Assembly (NCBI GenBank): GCA_017860375.1 | Contig: JAGDMB010000042.1 | Location: forward strand, 1 to 11,981 | Direction of reading: 5' to 3' | Length of the DNA stretch: 11,981 bases | DNA from: Bacteroidota bacterium | GTDB taxonomy: Bacteria; Bacteroidota; Bacteroidia; Bacteroidales; UBA10428 | In this document: positions 1 to 7,177 of the stretch, piece after piece | How the letters are laid out: every line of letters starts with the position of its first letter | How positions within the stretch are numbered: the first letter of the stretch is position 1 | Notes under the pieces: model-generated | What the model saw: only the letters and a program-made list of their open reading frames with translations | Told to the model about the DNA's origin: nothing | Databases searched by the model: none | Translations under genes and position numbers: made by a program

Positions 1-7
1 CATTTAA

Positions 8-1252
8 ATGCTTGCAGAAATTATCACCATTGGTGACGAAATATTGATCGGTCAGGTTGTTGACACCAATTCTGCTTTCCTGGCCGCAGAACTGAACAAG
101 GTTGGAATCAGGGTTGGGCAGATCACCTCCATAAGCGATCAGCGCAACCCGATCCTCACTGCCCTTGATGAGGCTGCAAAACGTGCCGGTCTGGTTGTGA
201 TCACCGGCGGTCTTGGACCCACCAGTGATGACATTACCAAACAAACCCTGGCAGATTACTTCCATACAAAACTGGCACTGAAAAAGGAAGTCCTTGACCA
301 CATCCGGAATCTTCTTGCAGCAAGGGGAGTGGAGGTAAACGATAGAAACATACGGCAGGCCGAATTGCCGGAAAGTTGCCGCCTGCTTCACAATGCATCC
401 GGCACGGCACAGGGCATGTGGTTTGAGAAAAAGGGCACGGTCTTCATTTCACTTCCCGGTGTGCCCTATGAAATGGAATCCATTATGAAAGATTATGCGC
501 TTCCGCAGATCAAAGAATTTTTTCATCTGCCGCCCCTTCGCCATATCACGGTTCTCACCCATGGTCTTGCCGAATCAGCCATGGCCATGAAAATTGAACC
601 ATGGGAAAAAGCCCTGCCTGCATCAGTCAGGCTTGCTTATCTACCCTCTCCCGGTATTCTCAGGTTAAGGCTGAGCTGTTTTGACCCGGAGCGGAAAAAT
701 GGCCCTGAACTGGTAACGGAAGAATTGGCAAAATTGCGCAGGCTTATTTCCGAATATATTTTCGGATACGACAACGATACGATCGAAGAAGTCACCGGAA
801 GACTTTTACGGGAAAAAAAGCGTACCCTTGCGGTAGCGGAAAGCTGCACGGGAGGTAAAATTGCTTCGCTTATCACTTCCGTTCCCGGTTGCTCGGATTA
901 TTTTTTGGGCTCGGTTACAGCGTATTCCAATACCAGCAAATGTGCTATCCTGGGTGTCAATCAAGCCTCCATCCAGTCACATGGTGCCGTTAGCCAGGCA
1001 GTGGTTGAAGAAATGGCACGCGGTGCACGTGAACGCTTTGGTGCGGATATTTCCATTGCCACTACCGGAATAGCAGGACCATCCGGCGGATCTGTTGACA
1101 AACCCGTCGGTACAACATGGATTGCAGTAGCCACGGATCACATCGTGCGTTCAGAAAAATTCATCCTGGGGGAACATCGCGGAAGGAATATAAGCAAAGC
1201 GGCTGTTGCTGCCCTGTTTATGCTGCGTAAAGAATTGATGCGAATCCCATAA
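8..1252 (+). CDS. cinA: CinA-family protein: MoCF-like N-terminal domain plus nicotinamide-nucleotide amidase C-terminal domain
   Basis: This is a full-length two-domain CinA of 414 residues, close to the usual size. Residues about 1-170 form a molybdopterin-binding (MoCF/COG1058) domain, shown by GDEILIG near 9-15, TGGLGPTSDD at 66-75 and SLPGVPYEME at 148-157. Residues about 258-410 form the CinA C-terminal (PncC-type) domain, with ESCTGG at 278-283 and TTGIAGPSGG at 352-361. In characterised homologues this C-terminal domain deamidates nicotinamide mononucleotide to nicotinate mononucleotide for NAD recycling in the cytoplasm, and the N-terminal domain can act as an ADP-ribose pyrophosphatase; both activities are transferred here from the family. 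The start is fixed: a TAA lies in frame immediately upstream at 5-7. The gene's promoter lies outside the window. It precedes the ribosomal cluster in the same direction with an 83-base gap and no clear terminator. The old name (competence/damage-inducible) does not imply competence here. Confidence 0.95.
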   Translation: MLAEIITIGDEILIGQVVDTNSAFLAAELNKVGIRVGQITSISDQRNPILTALDEAAKRAGLVVITGGLGPTSDDITKQTLADYFHTKLALKKEVLDHIRNLLAARGVEVNDRNIRQAELPESCRLLHNASGTAQGMWFEKKGTVFISLPGVPYEMESIMKDYALPQIKEFFHLPPLRHITVLTHGLAESAMAMKIEPWEKALPASVRLAYLPSPGILRLRLSCFDPERKNGPELVTEELAKLRRLISEYIFGYDNDTIEEVTGRLLREKKRTLAVAESCTGGKIASLITSVPGCSDYFLGSVTAYSNTSKCAILGVNQASIQSHGAVSQAVVEEMARGARERFGADISIATTGIAGPSGGSVDKPVGTTWIAVATDHIVRSEKFILGEHRGRNISKAAVAALFMLRKELMRIP

Positions 1253-1264
1253 AATTGTTTACAA

Positions 1265-1300
1265 TATATTTGAATATTTGAATAAAATTACCGTACTTTG
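1265..1300 (+). promoter_or_regulatory. Candidate Bacteroidota-type promoter(s) for the rpmB cluster
   Basis: The 83-base AT-rich gap after cinA holds a perfect TAnnTTTG match, TATATTTG at 1265-1272, and a shorter TACTTTG at 1294-1300. The TTTG at 1269-1272 lies 21 bases upstream of the second box, so it could serve as its -33 element. ATTTGAAT is repeated in tandem at 1268-1275 and 1276-1283. Start sites would fall near 1280 or 1307, giving rpmB a leader of roughly 30-55 bases. Which box is used cannot be told from sequence. Confidence 0.45.
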
Positions 1301-1315
1301 CGAACTGTTAAAAAA

Positions 1316-1324
1316 ATGGCATAA
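1316..1324 (+). other. Start-stop mini-ORF (Met-Ala-stop) in the rpmB leader
   Basis: ATG GCA TAA sits 20 bases upstream of the rpmB start and in another frame. Its context, AAAAAATGGCA at 1311-1321, is an exact copy of the true rpmB start context at 1331-1341. It could be a decoy or regulatory initiation site, or simply a chance repeat. Translation is not demonstrated. Confidence 0.25.
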
Positions 1325-1335
1325 ATTTCGAAAAA

Positions 1336-1578
1336 ATGGCACGTACTTGTCAGATTACCGGGAAAACGGCGATGGTTGGAAATAACGTTTCGCATTCAAA
1401 AAAACGTACAAAAAGACGCTTCGAGGTCAATTTATTCGATAAAAAATATTTCCTTCCGGAAGAAAATCGCTGGGTCAGCCTCAGGGTATCGGCCTCAGGC
1501 ATAAGGATCATCAACAAGAAGGGATTGAAAGCAGCCCTTGAGGAAGCACAAAACAAAGGATTTATTACCAGTTATTAA
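1336..1578 (+). CDS. rpmB: 50S ribosomal protein L28 (bL28)
   Basis: The 80-residue basic protein matches bL28 of this phylum. It opens with [10 protein letters not shown], followed by [19 protein letters not shown] near residues 16-34, and ends with the conserved [13 protein letters not shown] segment near 56-68. bL28 is a structural protein of the large ribosomal subunit. The length is normal, and the four-cysteine zinc site found in some L28 proteins is absent: only Cys5 is present. The ATG at 1336 has no Shine-Dalgarno sequence, only an A-run (AAAAAATGG), as usual in Bacteroidota, whose ribosomes hide the anti-Shine-Dalgarno. It leads a compact cluster with rpmG 14 bases downstream and the DUF4295 gene after that. 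Confidence 0.96.
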   Translation: MARTCQITGKTAMVGNNVSHSKKRTKRRFEVNLFDKKYFLPEENRWVSLRVSASGIRIINKKGLKAALEEAQNKGFITSY

Positions 1579-1592
1579 AAGAGCAACTATTT

Positions 1593-1775
1593 ATGGCAAA
1601 AAAGGGAAACAGGGTTCAGGTTATTCTTGAATGCACGGAACATAAGAACAGCGGATTACCTGGAACATCAAGATATATTACCACCAAGAACAGGAAGAAT
1701 ACTCCTGAAAGGATGGAATTGAAAAAGTACAATCCCGTGCTTAAGAAAGTGACGGTTCATCGTGAAATTAAATAA
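1593..1775 (+). CDS. rpmG: 50S ribosomal protein L33 (bL33), zinc-free form
   Basis: This 60-residue protein is bL33, recognised from [10 protein letters not shown] near residues 8-17, [20 protein letters not shown] at 27-46 and the ending VTVHREIK. It is a small basic protein of the large subunit near the E-site side of the ribosome. The two CxxC zinc knuckles of the zinc-binding form are missing, and only one cysteine (Cys14) remains, so this is the C-minus type, which should not need zinc. It starts 14 bases after rpmB without a Shine-Dalgarno sequence and is followed 11 bases later by the DUF4295 gene, so the three are almost certainly co-transcribed. Confidence 0.95.
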   Translation: MAKKGNRVQVILECTEHKNSGLPGTSRYITTKNRKNTPERMELKKYNPVLKKVTVHREIK

Positions 1776-1786
1776 AGATTCAGCGT

Positions 1787-1942
1787 ATGGCAAAGAAAGT
1801 AATCGCAACATTAAAGACAGGAACCGGTGCCACATTCACCCGGTGCATCAAGATGGTAAGATCACCGAAAACCGGAGCGTATATTACCAAGCAGGAAATA
1901 GTGAACAACGATCATATCAAGGATTTTTTCAACGAAAAATAA
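1787..1942 (+). CDS. DUF4295 family small basic protein, probable Bacteroidota-specific ribosomal protein
   Basis: This 51-residue ORF starts MAKKVIATLKTGTG, contains VRSPKTGAYITKQE near residues 24-37, and ends HIKDFFNEK. It matches the DUF4295 pattern that follows rpmB and rpmG in Bacteroidota. The protein is lysine-rich with a short hydrophobic core and has no signal peptide or membrane segment. Position in a ribosomal cluster, size and charge suggest a ribosome-associated role. From memory, a Flavobacterium johnsoniae ribosome structure described a phylum-specific 50S protein called bL38, and I believe it is this family, but I could not verify that. The ATG lies 11 bases after the rpmG stop, again without Shine-Dalgarno. 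An intrinsic terminator starts 29 bases after its stop codon. The residue Cys20 is unusual for such a protein; its significance is unknown. Confidence 0.9.
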   Translation: MAKKVIATLKTGTGATFTRCIKMVRSPKTGAYITKQEIVNNDHIKDFFNEK

Positions 1943-1971
1943 GCGAACAACCTTTCCTTAAATCTGAAAAG

Positions 1972-2000
1972 GCTTTCTTCGTTAAAAGAAAGCTTTTTTT
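1972..2000 (+). terminator. Intrinsic terminator of the rpmB-rpmG-DUF4295 cluster
   Basis: GCTTTCTT (1972-1979) pairs perfectly with AAGAAAGC (1986-1993) around the loop CGTTAA. Seven T residues follow at 1994-2000, and an A-run precedes the stem at 1967-1970. This is a textbook rho-independent terminator. It separates ribosomal-protein transcription from ftsY, which begins 34 bases later. Confidence 0.88.
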
Positions 2001-2034
2001 ATAACTCAAAACAGGGTTTTTAATTTGGTTCATT

Positions 2035-2991
2035 ATGAAATTCGGTATTTTCAGCAGCCGTAAAAATGAGGATCTCGAACACGGTCTTGAAAAAACAAAG
2101 GAGAATTTCTTCCGGAAGATTTCAAGGATTGTGACGGGCAAATCGCACGTTGATGATGAGATACTGGATAACCTGGAAGAAGTGCTGGTCTCTTCCGATG
2201 TAGGAGTGGCAACCACACTGAGGATCATTGAACGGATCCAGCAGCGGGTTGCCCGTGAAAAATACATTAACACCGCGGAACTCAATACCATCCTGAAAGA
2301 AGAAATTGCCGCCCTGCTTGATGAGCCTAATAAAATGGCAGCAACTGATTTTGCGGATAATCTGCCTCAGAAACCCTATGTAATTATGGTTGTGGGTGTG
2401 AACGGGGTGGGGAAAACTACCACCATTGGTAAAATTGCCTGGCAGTATAAAAAGGCGGGTAAAAAGGTGTTGCTGGGGGCCGCTGATACATTCCGGGCAG
2501 CTGCCATCGACCAGCTTGGAATTTTGGCCGAACGGGTGGATGTTCCCCTTATCCGGCAGAAGATGGGATCCGATCCGGCCAGCGTGGCTTTCGATACCCT
2601 GAGCTCAGCAAAAGCCAATAATAGCGATATAGTCATAATTGACACTGCCGGAAGATTGCACAACAAGGCGAACCTGATGAACGAACTGACGAAAATCAAG
2701 CGGGTTATGGAAAAGGTTATCCCCGGCGCACCGCATGAAGTGTTGCTCGTACTCGATGGTTCCACGGGACAGAATGCATTTGAACAGGCAAAACAATTCA
2801 CGGCGGCTACCCAGGTAACGGCCCTTGCAATTACCAAACTCGATGGCACAGCCAAAGGGGGTGTTGTAATCGGCATATCCGATCAATTCAAAATACCGGT
2901 TAAATATGTGGGGATCGGTGAAAAGATGGAGGACCTCCAGGTATTTGATAAAATTGAATTTGTCGAGTCCCTGTTTTCCCGTCAGTCATAA
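2035..2991 (+). CDS. ftsY: Signal recognition particle receptor FtsY (SRP-type GTPase)
   Basis: FtsY is the membrane-docking GTPase that receives the SRP-ribosome complex and hands nascent membrane proteins to SecYEG. This 318-residue protein is essentially the NG core. An N domain spans about 20-100, followed by a P-loop GVNGVGKTT at 121-129, DTFRAAA at 151-157, DTAGR at 203-207, TKLDG at 267-271 and the closing GIGEKMEDLQVFD at 293-305. The long acidic A domain of E. coli FtsY is missing, as in many short FtsY proteins; a few acidic and basic residues precede the N domain. The ATG at 2035 has no Shine-Dalgarno. TAATTTG at 2021-2027 may be a -7 box, which would leave almost no leader, so either transcription starts right at the gene or some transcripts read through the upstream terminator. 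rimO follows after 38 bases. Confidence 0.97.
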   Translation: MKFGIFSSRKNEDLEHGLEKTKENFFRKISRIVTGKSHVDDEILDNLEEVLVSSDVGVATTLRIIERIQQRVAREKYINTAELNTILKEEIAALLDEPNKMAATDFADNLPQKPYVIMVVGVNGVGKTTTIGKIAWQYKKAGKKVLLGAADTFRAAAIDQLGILAERVDVPLIRQKMGSDPASVAFDTLSSAKANNSDIVIIDTAGRLHNKANLMNELTKIKRVMEKVIPGAPHEVLLVLDGSTGQNAFEQAKQFTAATQVTALAITKLDGTAKGGVVIGISDQFKIPVKYVGIGEKMEDLQVFDKIEFVESLFSRQS

Positions 2992-3029
2992 ACTGCATTC
3001 TCCACACGCCAGACGGGTACCCTCCTTTT

Positions 3030-4346
3030 ATGAAAACACACCGAAAGAAAAAATCGATCCATGTAATATCCCTTGGTTGTTCGAAAAACCTGGTGGATTC
3101 CGAGCATTTGATGGCGCAGCTGGAGGCCAATGACTTCGAGGTTTTCCACGATTCAGCCGCTTCACCCTCCGGAACGGTCGTCATCAACACCTGTGGATTT
3201 ATCCACGATGCCAAGCAGGAATCCATTAATGTTATCCTTGAGCAAATAAAAGCAAAGGAAGAGGGTCGGATTGATCAGGTCTTCGTGATGGGTTGTCTTT
3301 CCCAGCGATACATCCGTCAGCTGAAAACAGAAATGCCGGAACTGGATGGCATCGTCGGGGTTAACAGCCTGGCAGAAGTGGTGCAGATGGTGGGGGGTAA
3401 CTACCGGAAAGATCTTACAGGAGAGCGTTTGATAACGACGCCTTCGCACTATGCCTATATGAAGTTATCCGAAGGGTGTGACCGGAAATGTTCCTTTTGT
3501 GCCATTCCGCTGATCCGTGGCGGCCATGTTTCAAGACCGCGGGAGGAAATCATTGCAGAAGCGCGGATGCTTGTTGAAAAAGGAGTCAGGGAGGTCATGT
3601 TGATCGCACAGGATCTGACCTATTACGGGATGGACCTTTACCAGAAGCAGTCCCTGGCGGTTCTTCTTGAAGAACTGGCCTCCATTCGGGGACTGGAATG
3701 GATTCGCCTTCATTATGCCTATCCGGCATCCTTCCCGGTTGATTTGCCGGCTGTAATACGCGATCATGAAAACATATGCAAGTACCTCGATATTCCATTC
3801 CAGCATATTAACAATACGGTGCTTCAACGCATGAGAAGGGGAATAAACAGCAGGCAGACCCATGCTTTAATTGATAGGCTCCGGTCTGAAATTCCCGGTT
3901 TGACCTTGCGGACGACCCTGATGGTAGGTCACCCCGGTGAAGACGGGAAAGCATTCAATGAGCTGAAGGAATTCATTTCAAGCGTCAGGTTTGATCGTCT
4001 GGGAGTCTTTCAGTATTCTGAAGAAGAAGGCACATGGTCGGCCCGTCAGTACAGGGATACGGTCCCTCAGAAAAGTAAGAAAGAGCGGATGGACGTGCTT
4101 ATGGAATTACAGGAAGGGATATCACTTGAAAACAACCGGAAGCGGGTGGGGGGCTCTTATAAAACCCTTATCGACCGGAAAGAGGGTGAATATTATATCG
4201 GGCGCACTGAAAGTGATTCTCCCGAAGTGGACAACGAAGTGATCATTAAAGCCGGACAAACCCTGAAAACAGGTGAATTCTATACCATAAAAATACACGA
4301 AGCCAATGCTTTCGATTTGTTTGGTACCGTGGCTGAAGGAGAATAG
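3030..4346 (+). CDS. rimO: Ribosomal protein S12 methylthiotransferase RimO (radical SAM)
   Basis: RimO adds a methylthio group to the conserved aspartate of ribosomal protein S12, using S-adenosylmethionine and two [4Fe-4S] clusters. The 438-residue protein has the family order. An N-terminal UPF0004/MTTase domain carries Cys17, Cys55 and Cys89 for the auxiliary cluster. A radical SAM domain carries the CxxxCxxC motif at Cys150, Cys154 and Cys157 (EGCDRKCSFCAIP). A C-terminal TRAM-like domain covers about 375-438. LGCSKNLVDSE at 15-25 and the short form favour RimO over the tRNA enzyme MiaB. The start MKTHRKKKSIHVISLGC places the first cluster cysteine at the usual distance. It lies 38 bases after ftsY, same strand, with no terminator between, so it is probably in the same transcript. 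It is convergent with clpC. Confidence 0.95.
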   Translation: MKTHRKKKSIHVISLGCSKNLVDSEHLMAQLEANDFEVFHDSAASPSGTVVINTCGFIHDAKQESINVILEQIKAKEEGRIDQVFVMGCLSQRYIRQLKTEMPELDGIVGVNSLAEVVQMVGGNYRKDLTGERLITTPSHYAYMKLSEGCDRKCSFCAIPLIRGGHVSRPREEIIAEARMLVEKGVREVMLIAQDLTYYGMDLYQKQSLAVLLEELASIRGLEWIRLHYAYPASFPVDLPAVIRDHENICKYLDIPFQHINNTVLQRMRRGINSRQTHALIDRLRSEIPGLTLRTTLMVGHPGEDGKAFNELKEFISSVRFDRLGVFQYSEEEGTWSARQYRDTVPQKSKKERMDVLMELQEGISLENNRKRVGGSYKTLIDRKEGEYYIGRTESDSPEVDNEVIIKAGQTLKTGEFYTIKIHEANAFDLFGTVAEGE

Positions 4347-4360
4347 TATTTGAAAATAAC

Positions 4361-4393
4361 GTAAGGTTGGGCTCTGCGCTTACTTTGATTTTT
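4361..4393. terminator. Weak candidate bidirectional terminator between rimO and clpC
   Basis: GTAAG (4361-4365) pairs with CTTAC (4379-4383) around a 13-base loop, and a T-rich stretch follows on the + strand (TTTGATTTTTTC). In the other direction the hairpin is followed by GTTATTTTC. The right arm includes the clpC stop codon. The stem is only five pairs, so this is a candidate, listed because no better terminator exists in the 33-base convergent gap. Confidence 0.25.
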
Positions 4394-6947
4394 TCTTTTC
4401 GTTGTCTTTGTCTCCCGCCAGTTCTTTTGTCTGCGAAACCACGCGCATCACAATTTCATCCTTTTCCTTGTCGAGGTCAACATCAATTACATCGCCGGGT
4501 TGCAGGTCTGTTTTTATGATCACTTCCGCCATCGGGTCTTCCAGGTATTTCTGAATAGCGCGTTTCAATGGCCGTGCACCAAACTGAATGTCAAAGCCCC
4601 GTTCCGCAATAAAATCTTTTGCTTCCTTGGTCAATTGTATGCTGAATCCCAGTCCCAATATACGATTATACAAGCCTTTAAGCTCAATATCAATAATTTT
4701 ATGAATATCATCCCGGTCGAGGGTATTGAAAATTACCACATCATCGATCCGGTTGAGGAATTCAGGTGAGAACGTTTTCTTCAGGGCATTCTGAATTACG
4801 CTTTTTGCATATTCGTTGGCAGAAGTTTGTTTGGCACCGGTAGTGAATCCGACTCCCTGACCGAAATCCTTAAGCTGCCGGGTACCAATATTCGAAGTCA
4901 TGATGACAATGGTATTCCGGAAATCAACCCGGCGGCCGAGGCTGTCTGTAAGTTGTCCTTCATCCATTACCTGCAACAGGATGTTGTACACATCGGGATG
5001 AGCTTTTTCAATTTCATCCAGCAACACAACACAGTAAGGCCTTCTGCGCACTTTTTCTGTCAGCTGTCCTCCTTCCTCATATCCGACATAGCCCGGAGGA
5101 GCACCCACCAGCCGCGAAACCGAAAATTTCTCCATGTATTCGCTCATGTCGATACGGATAAGGTTGTTGTACGAATCAAAAAGATACTGTGCCAGTACCT
5201 TGGCCAGCTGTGTCTTACCCACTCCTGTCGGACCGAGAAAAATAAAGGTTCCGATCGGTTTATTGGGATCTTTAAGCCCGGCCCGGTTTCGTTGAATCGA
5301 TTTGACTACCTTTTCAATGGCCTCATCCTGTCCGATCACGCTTCCTTTCAGCTGATCTCCCATACGCAACAGGCGCTGTCCCTCTTCAAGAGCGATCCGT
5401 TGAACCGGAACACCGGTCATCATGGCGACCACTTCGGCTACTTTTTCGGCGTCCACTACCTGTCGGTTTCGGGCCAGTTCCTTTTCCCAGCGTATTTTTT
5501 CTTCCTCCAGCATTTCGATGAATTCCTTTTCCTTGTCGCGGTAACTGGCAGCCTTCTCAAAATTCTGGTTTTTAACGGATTTTATCTTTTCCTTCTTGGT
5601 TTCTTCAATCTTTTTTTCAAGCTCAAGGATTTTTTCGGGCACAACAATGTTGGAGATATGTACCCGGGAACCCGATTCATCCAGGGCATCAATGGCCTTA
5701 TCCGGCAAATGACGATCCGAAATATAGCGGTTGGTAAGCTTTACACAAGCCGAAATCGCTTCGGGGGTATACACCACATTATGGTGATCTTCGTACCGTT
5801 CTTTTATGTTATTCAGGATCTCAAGCGTTTCCTCCGGCGAAGTGGGTTCCACCATTACCTTCTGGAAACGGCGTTCCAGCGCACCGTCCTTTTCAATATG
5901 CTGCCTGTATTCGTCAAGGGTCGTTGCGCCCACACATTGTATATCACCCCTTGCCAGCGCAGGCTTCAGCATGTTTGCGGCATCGAGCGAACCGGTAGCC
6001 CCTCCGGCCCCAACGATTGTATGAATCTCATCAATAAACAGGATGATGTTGCTTGTTTTGGAAAGCTCATTCAGGATGGCTTTCATCCTTTCTTCAAACT
6101 GACCACGGTATTTGGTACCTGCAACTATGGCTGCAAGGTCAAGTGTTACCACGCGCTTTCCAAAAAGAATCCGCGAAACTTTCTTTTGAATGATGCGCAG
6201 TGCAAGACCTTCCACAATGGCTGACTTTCCGACCCCGGGTTCCCCGATAAGGATCGGATTGTTCTTCTTCCGGCGGCTTAATATCTGCGCAAGCCTTTCT
6301 ATTTCCTTCTCACGCCCGACAATGGGATCAAGCCGGTCTTCCTCGGCGGCTTTTGTCAGGTCGATGCCAAAATTATCCAGCACGGGTGTGTCGGAATTTG
6401 ATTTTGAAGCAGGCTCGGAAGATCCGCTTTTTCCCGACCCAAAAGAACCCATTGGCTCATCGTCTTCATGGGGAAATTCATTTTTTGGCTCGTCATCTTC
6501 CGTTTCTCCCATGTGCTCGCTCACCAACTCACGCCTGACTTTGTTGTAGTCAACGCTGTGTTCGGACAATACCCGTGAAATGGTGGAATTTTCATCTTTG
6601 ATGATGGCCAGCAGCAGATGCCCGGTATCAATAGTCGATTTCTTCAGCGATTTGGCTTCAAGGTAAACAAGTTTCAATATTCGTTCGGATGATTTCAGCA
6701 AGGGAACATTGTCGGTTTCACTAACCTTAACAGGACCGGCAGTGGCAAGCGCAGTCTCTACATCCTTCCGCAACTGAAAAAGATTCGTTCCCAGCGAAAC
6801 CATCACATCAATGGCAACTCCTTCCCCTTCGCGCAGAATTCCGAGCAGCAAATGCTCGGGTGCGATTTCGGCATTTCCCAGCCGGATGGCTTCTTCCTTG
6901 CTGTACGAAAGAACATCTTTTATCCGTTGTGAAAACTTGGCATCCAT
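4380..6947 (-). CDS. clpC: ATP-dependent Clp protease ATP-binding subunit ClpC
   Basis: ClpC is a hexameric AAA+ unfoldase that feeds proteins to ClpP in the cytoplasm. From the ATG at 6947 it is 855 residues. It has a double Clp-N domain (about 1-145), an acidic and Ser/Gly-rich linker (about 148-190), AAA-1 with Walker A GEPGVGKS at 235-242 and Walker B ending FIDEIH near 304-309, and a middle region with a UVR-like segment ([15 protein letters not shown], about 462-476). AAA-2 follows, with Walker A GPTGVGKT at 572-579, LLDEIEK near 642-648, a ClpP-docking VGF loop at 699-701 and sensor-2 GARPLKR at 790-796. The single UVR segment and VGF loop favour ClpC over ClpB. An in-frame TTG at 6998 would add 17 residues but lies inside the predicted -7 box; [13 protein letters not shown] is the family-like start. 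The C-terminus is a lysine-rich tail. It diverges from gyrA. Confidence 0.94.
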   Translation of the reverse strand: MDAKFSQRIKDVLSYSKEEAIRLGNAEIAPEHLLLGILREGEGVAIDVMVSLGTNLFQLRKDVETALATAGPVKVSETDNVPLLKSSERILKLVYLEAKSLKKSTIDTGHLLLAIIKDENSTISRVLSEHSVDYNKVRRELVSEHMGETEDDEPKNEFPHEDDEPMGSFGSGKSGSSEPASKSNSDTPVLDNFGIDLTKAAEEDRLDPIVGREKEIERLAQILSRRKKNNPILIGEPGVGKSAIVEGLALRIIQKKVSRILFGKRVVTLDLAAIVAGTKYRGQFEERMKAILNELSKTSNIILFIDEIHTIVGAGGATGSLDAANMLKPALARGDIQCVGATTLDEYRQHIEKDGALERRFQKVMVEPTSPEETLEILNNIKERYEDHHNVVYTPEAISACVKLTNRYISDRHLPDKAIDALDESGSRVHISNIVVPEKILELEKKIEETKKEKIKSVKNQNFEKAASYRDKEKEFIEMLEEEKIRWEKELARNRQVVDAEKVAEVVAMMTGVPVQRIALEEGQRLLRMGDQLKGSVIGQDEAIEKVVKSIQRNRAGLKDPNKPIGTFIFLGPTGVGKTQLAKVLAQYLFDSYNNLIRIDMSEYMEKFSVSRLVGAPPGYVGYEEGGQLTEKVRRRPYCVVLLDEIEKAHPDVYNILLQVMDEGQLTDSLGRRVDFRNTIVIMTSNIGTRQLKDFGQGVGFTTGAKQTSANEYAKSVIQNALKKTFSPEFLNRIDDVVIFNTLDRDDIHKIIDIELKGLYNRILGLGFSIQLTKEAKDFIAERGFDIQFGARPLKRAIQKYLEDPMAEVIIKTDLQPGDVIDVDLDKEKDEIVMRVVSQTKELAGDKDNEKKKSK

Positions 6948-6995
6948 AAATAATGTATTCAATAAATCAACGAAAGCAATTACGCATTTCTTGTG

Positions 6996-7003
6996 CAAAT
7001 ATA
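6996..7003 (-). promoter_or_regulatory. Putative clpC promoter, -7 element
   Basis: On the minus strand this reads TATATTTG, a perfect match to the Bacteroidota -7 consensus TAnnTTTG, 48 bases upstream of the clpC ATG. Initiation near 6989 would give a leader of about 42 bases. No clear TTTG -33 element is visible 19-21 bases upstream. No obvious CtsR-like or other repressor repeat was found around it. Confidence 0.6.
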
Positions 7004-7084
7004 CTAATTTATTGAGAACGTTTTTTTAACAGGTTTTGTTTAAAAGTAGCTCGTAAAAACCAATGCATACCACCGATAAATACG

Positions 7085-7092
7085 TACCTTTA
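7085..7092 (+). promoter_or_regulatory. Possible gyrA promoter, imperfect -7 element
   Basis: TACCTTTA differs from TAnnTTTG only at the last base. It lies about 85 bases upstream of the gyrA ATG, and no TTTG is present at the expected -33 distance. If it is used, the transcript would begin at or just before the hairpin at 7100-7121. The rest of the leader (7129-7177) is extremely AT-rich with no better match. Confidence 0.3.
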
Positions 7093-7099
7093 TGCGTTT

Positions 7100-7128
7100 C
7101 CTCAGGGCTTGTACTCAGAGGTTTTTTT
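7100..7128 (+). terminator. Terminator-like hairpin in the gyrA leader (possible attenuator)
   Basis: CCTCAGGG (7100-7107) can pair with CTCAGAGG read back from 7121 to 7114: four pairs, one A-A mismatch, then three pairs including a G-T, with the loop CTTGTA. Seven T residues follow at 7122-7128. No + strand gene lies directly upstream (clpC diverges), so it is not needed to end another transcript. It may attenuate gyrA transcription or be fortuitous. Confidence 0.4.
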
Positions 7129-7177
7129 CTTATTAAATATACTATTTTTTTTAAAATACTAAAAGGGTTCTTTTAAA

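Noticed and set aside
1762..2004. An 80-codon + strand frame spanning the end of rpmG to beyond the terminator
   Set aside because: It overlaps the end of rpmG, the whole DUF4295 gene in another frame, and runs through the intrinsic terminator. The DUF4295 reading is a recognisable family; this one is not.
4827..6224. A 465-codon open frame on the + strand, antisense to clpC
   Set aside because: It lies entirely inside the strongly conserved clpC gene on the opposite strand. Its translation has no recognisable domain and an odd composition rich in Phe and His, as expected from the complement of conserved codons. It has no promoter or start context of its own.
6948..6998. N-terminal extension of ClpC from a TTG codon
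   Set aside because: The TTG falls inside the predicted -7 promoter element, and family members start close to the MDAKFSQ position.
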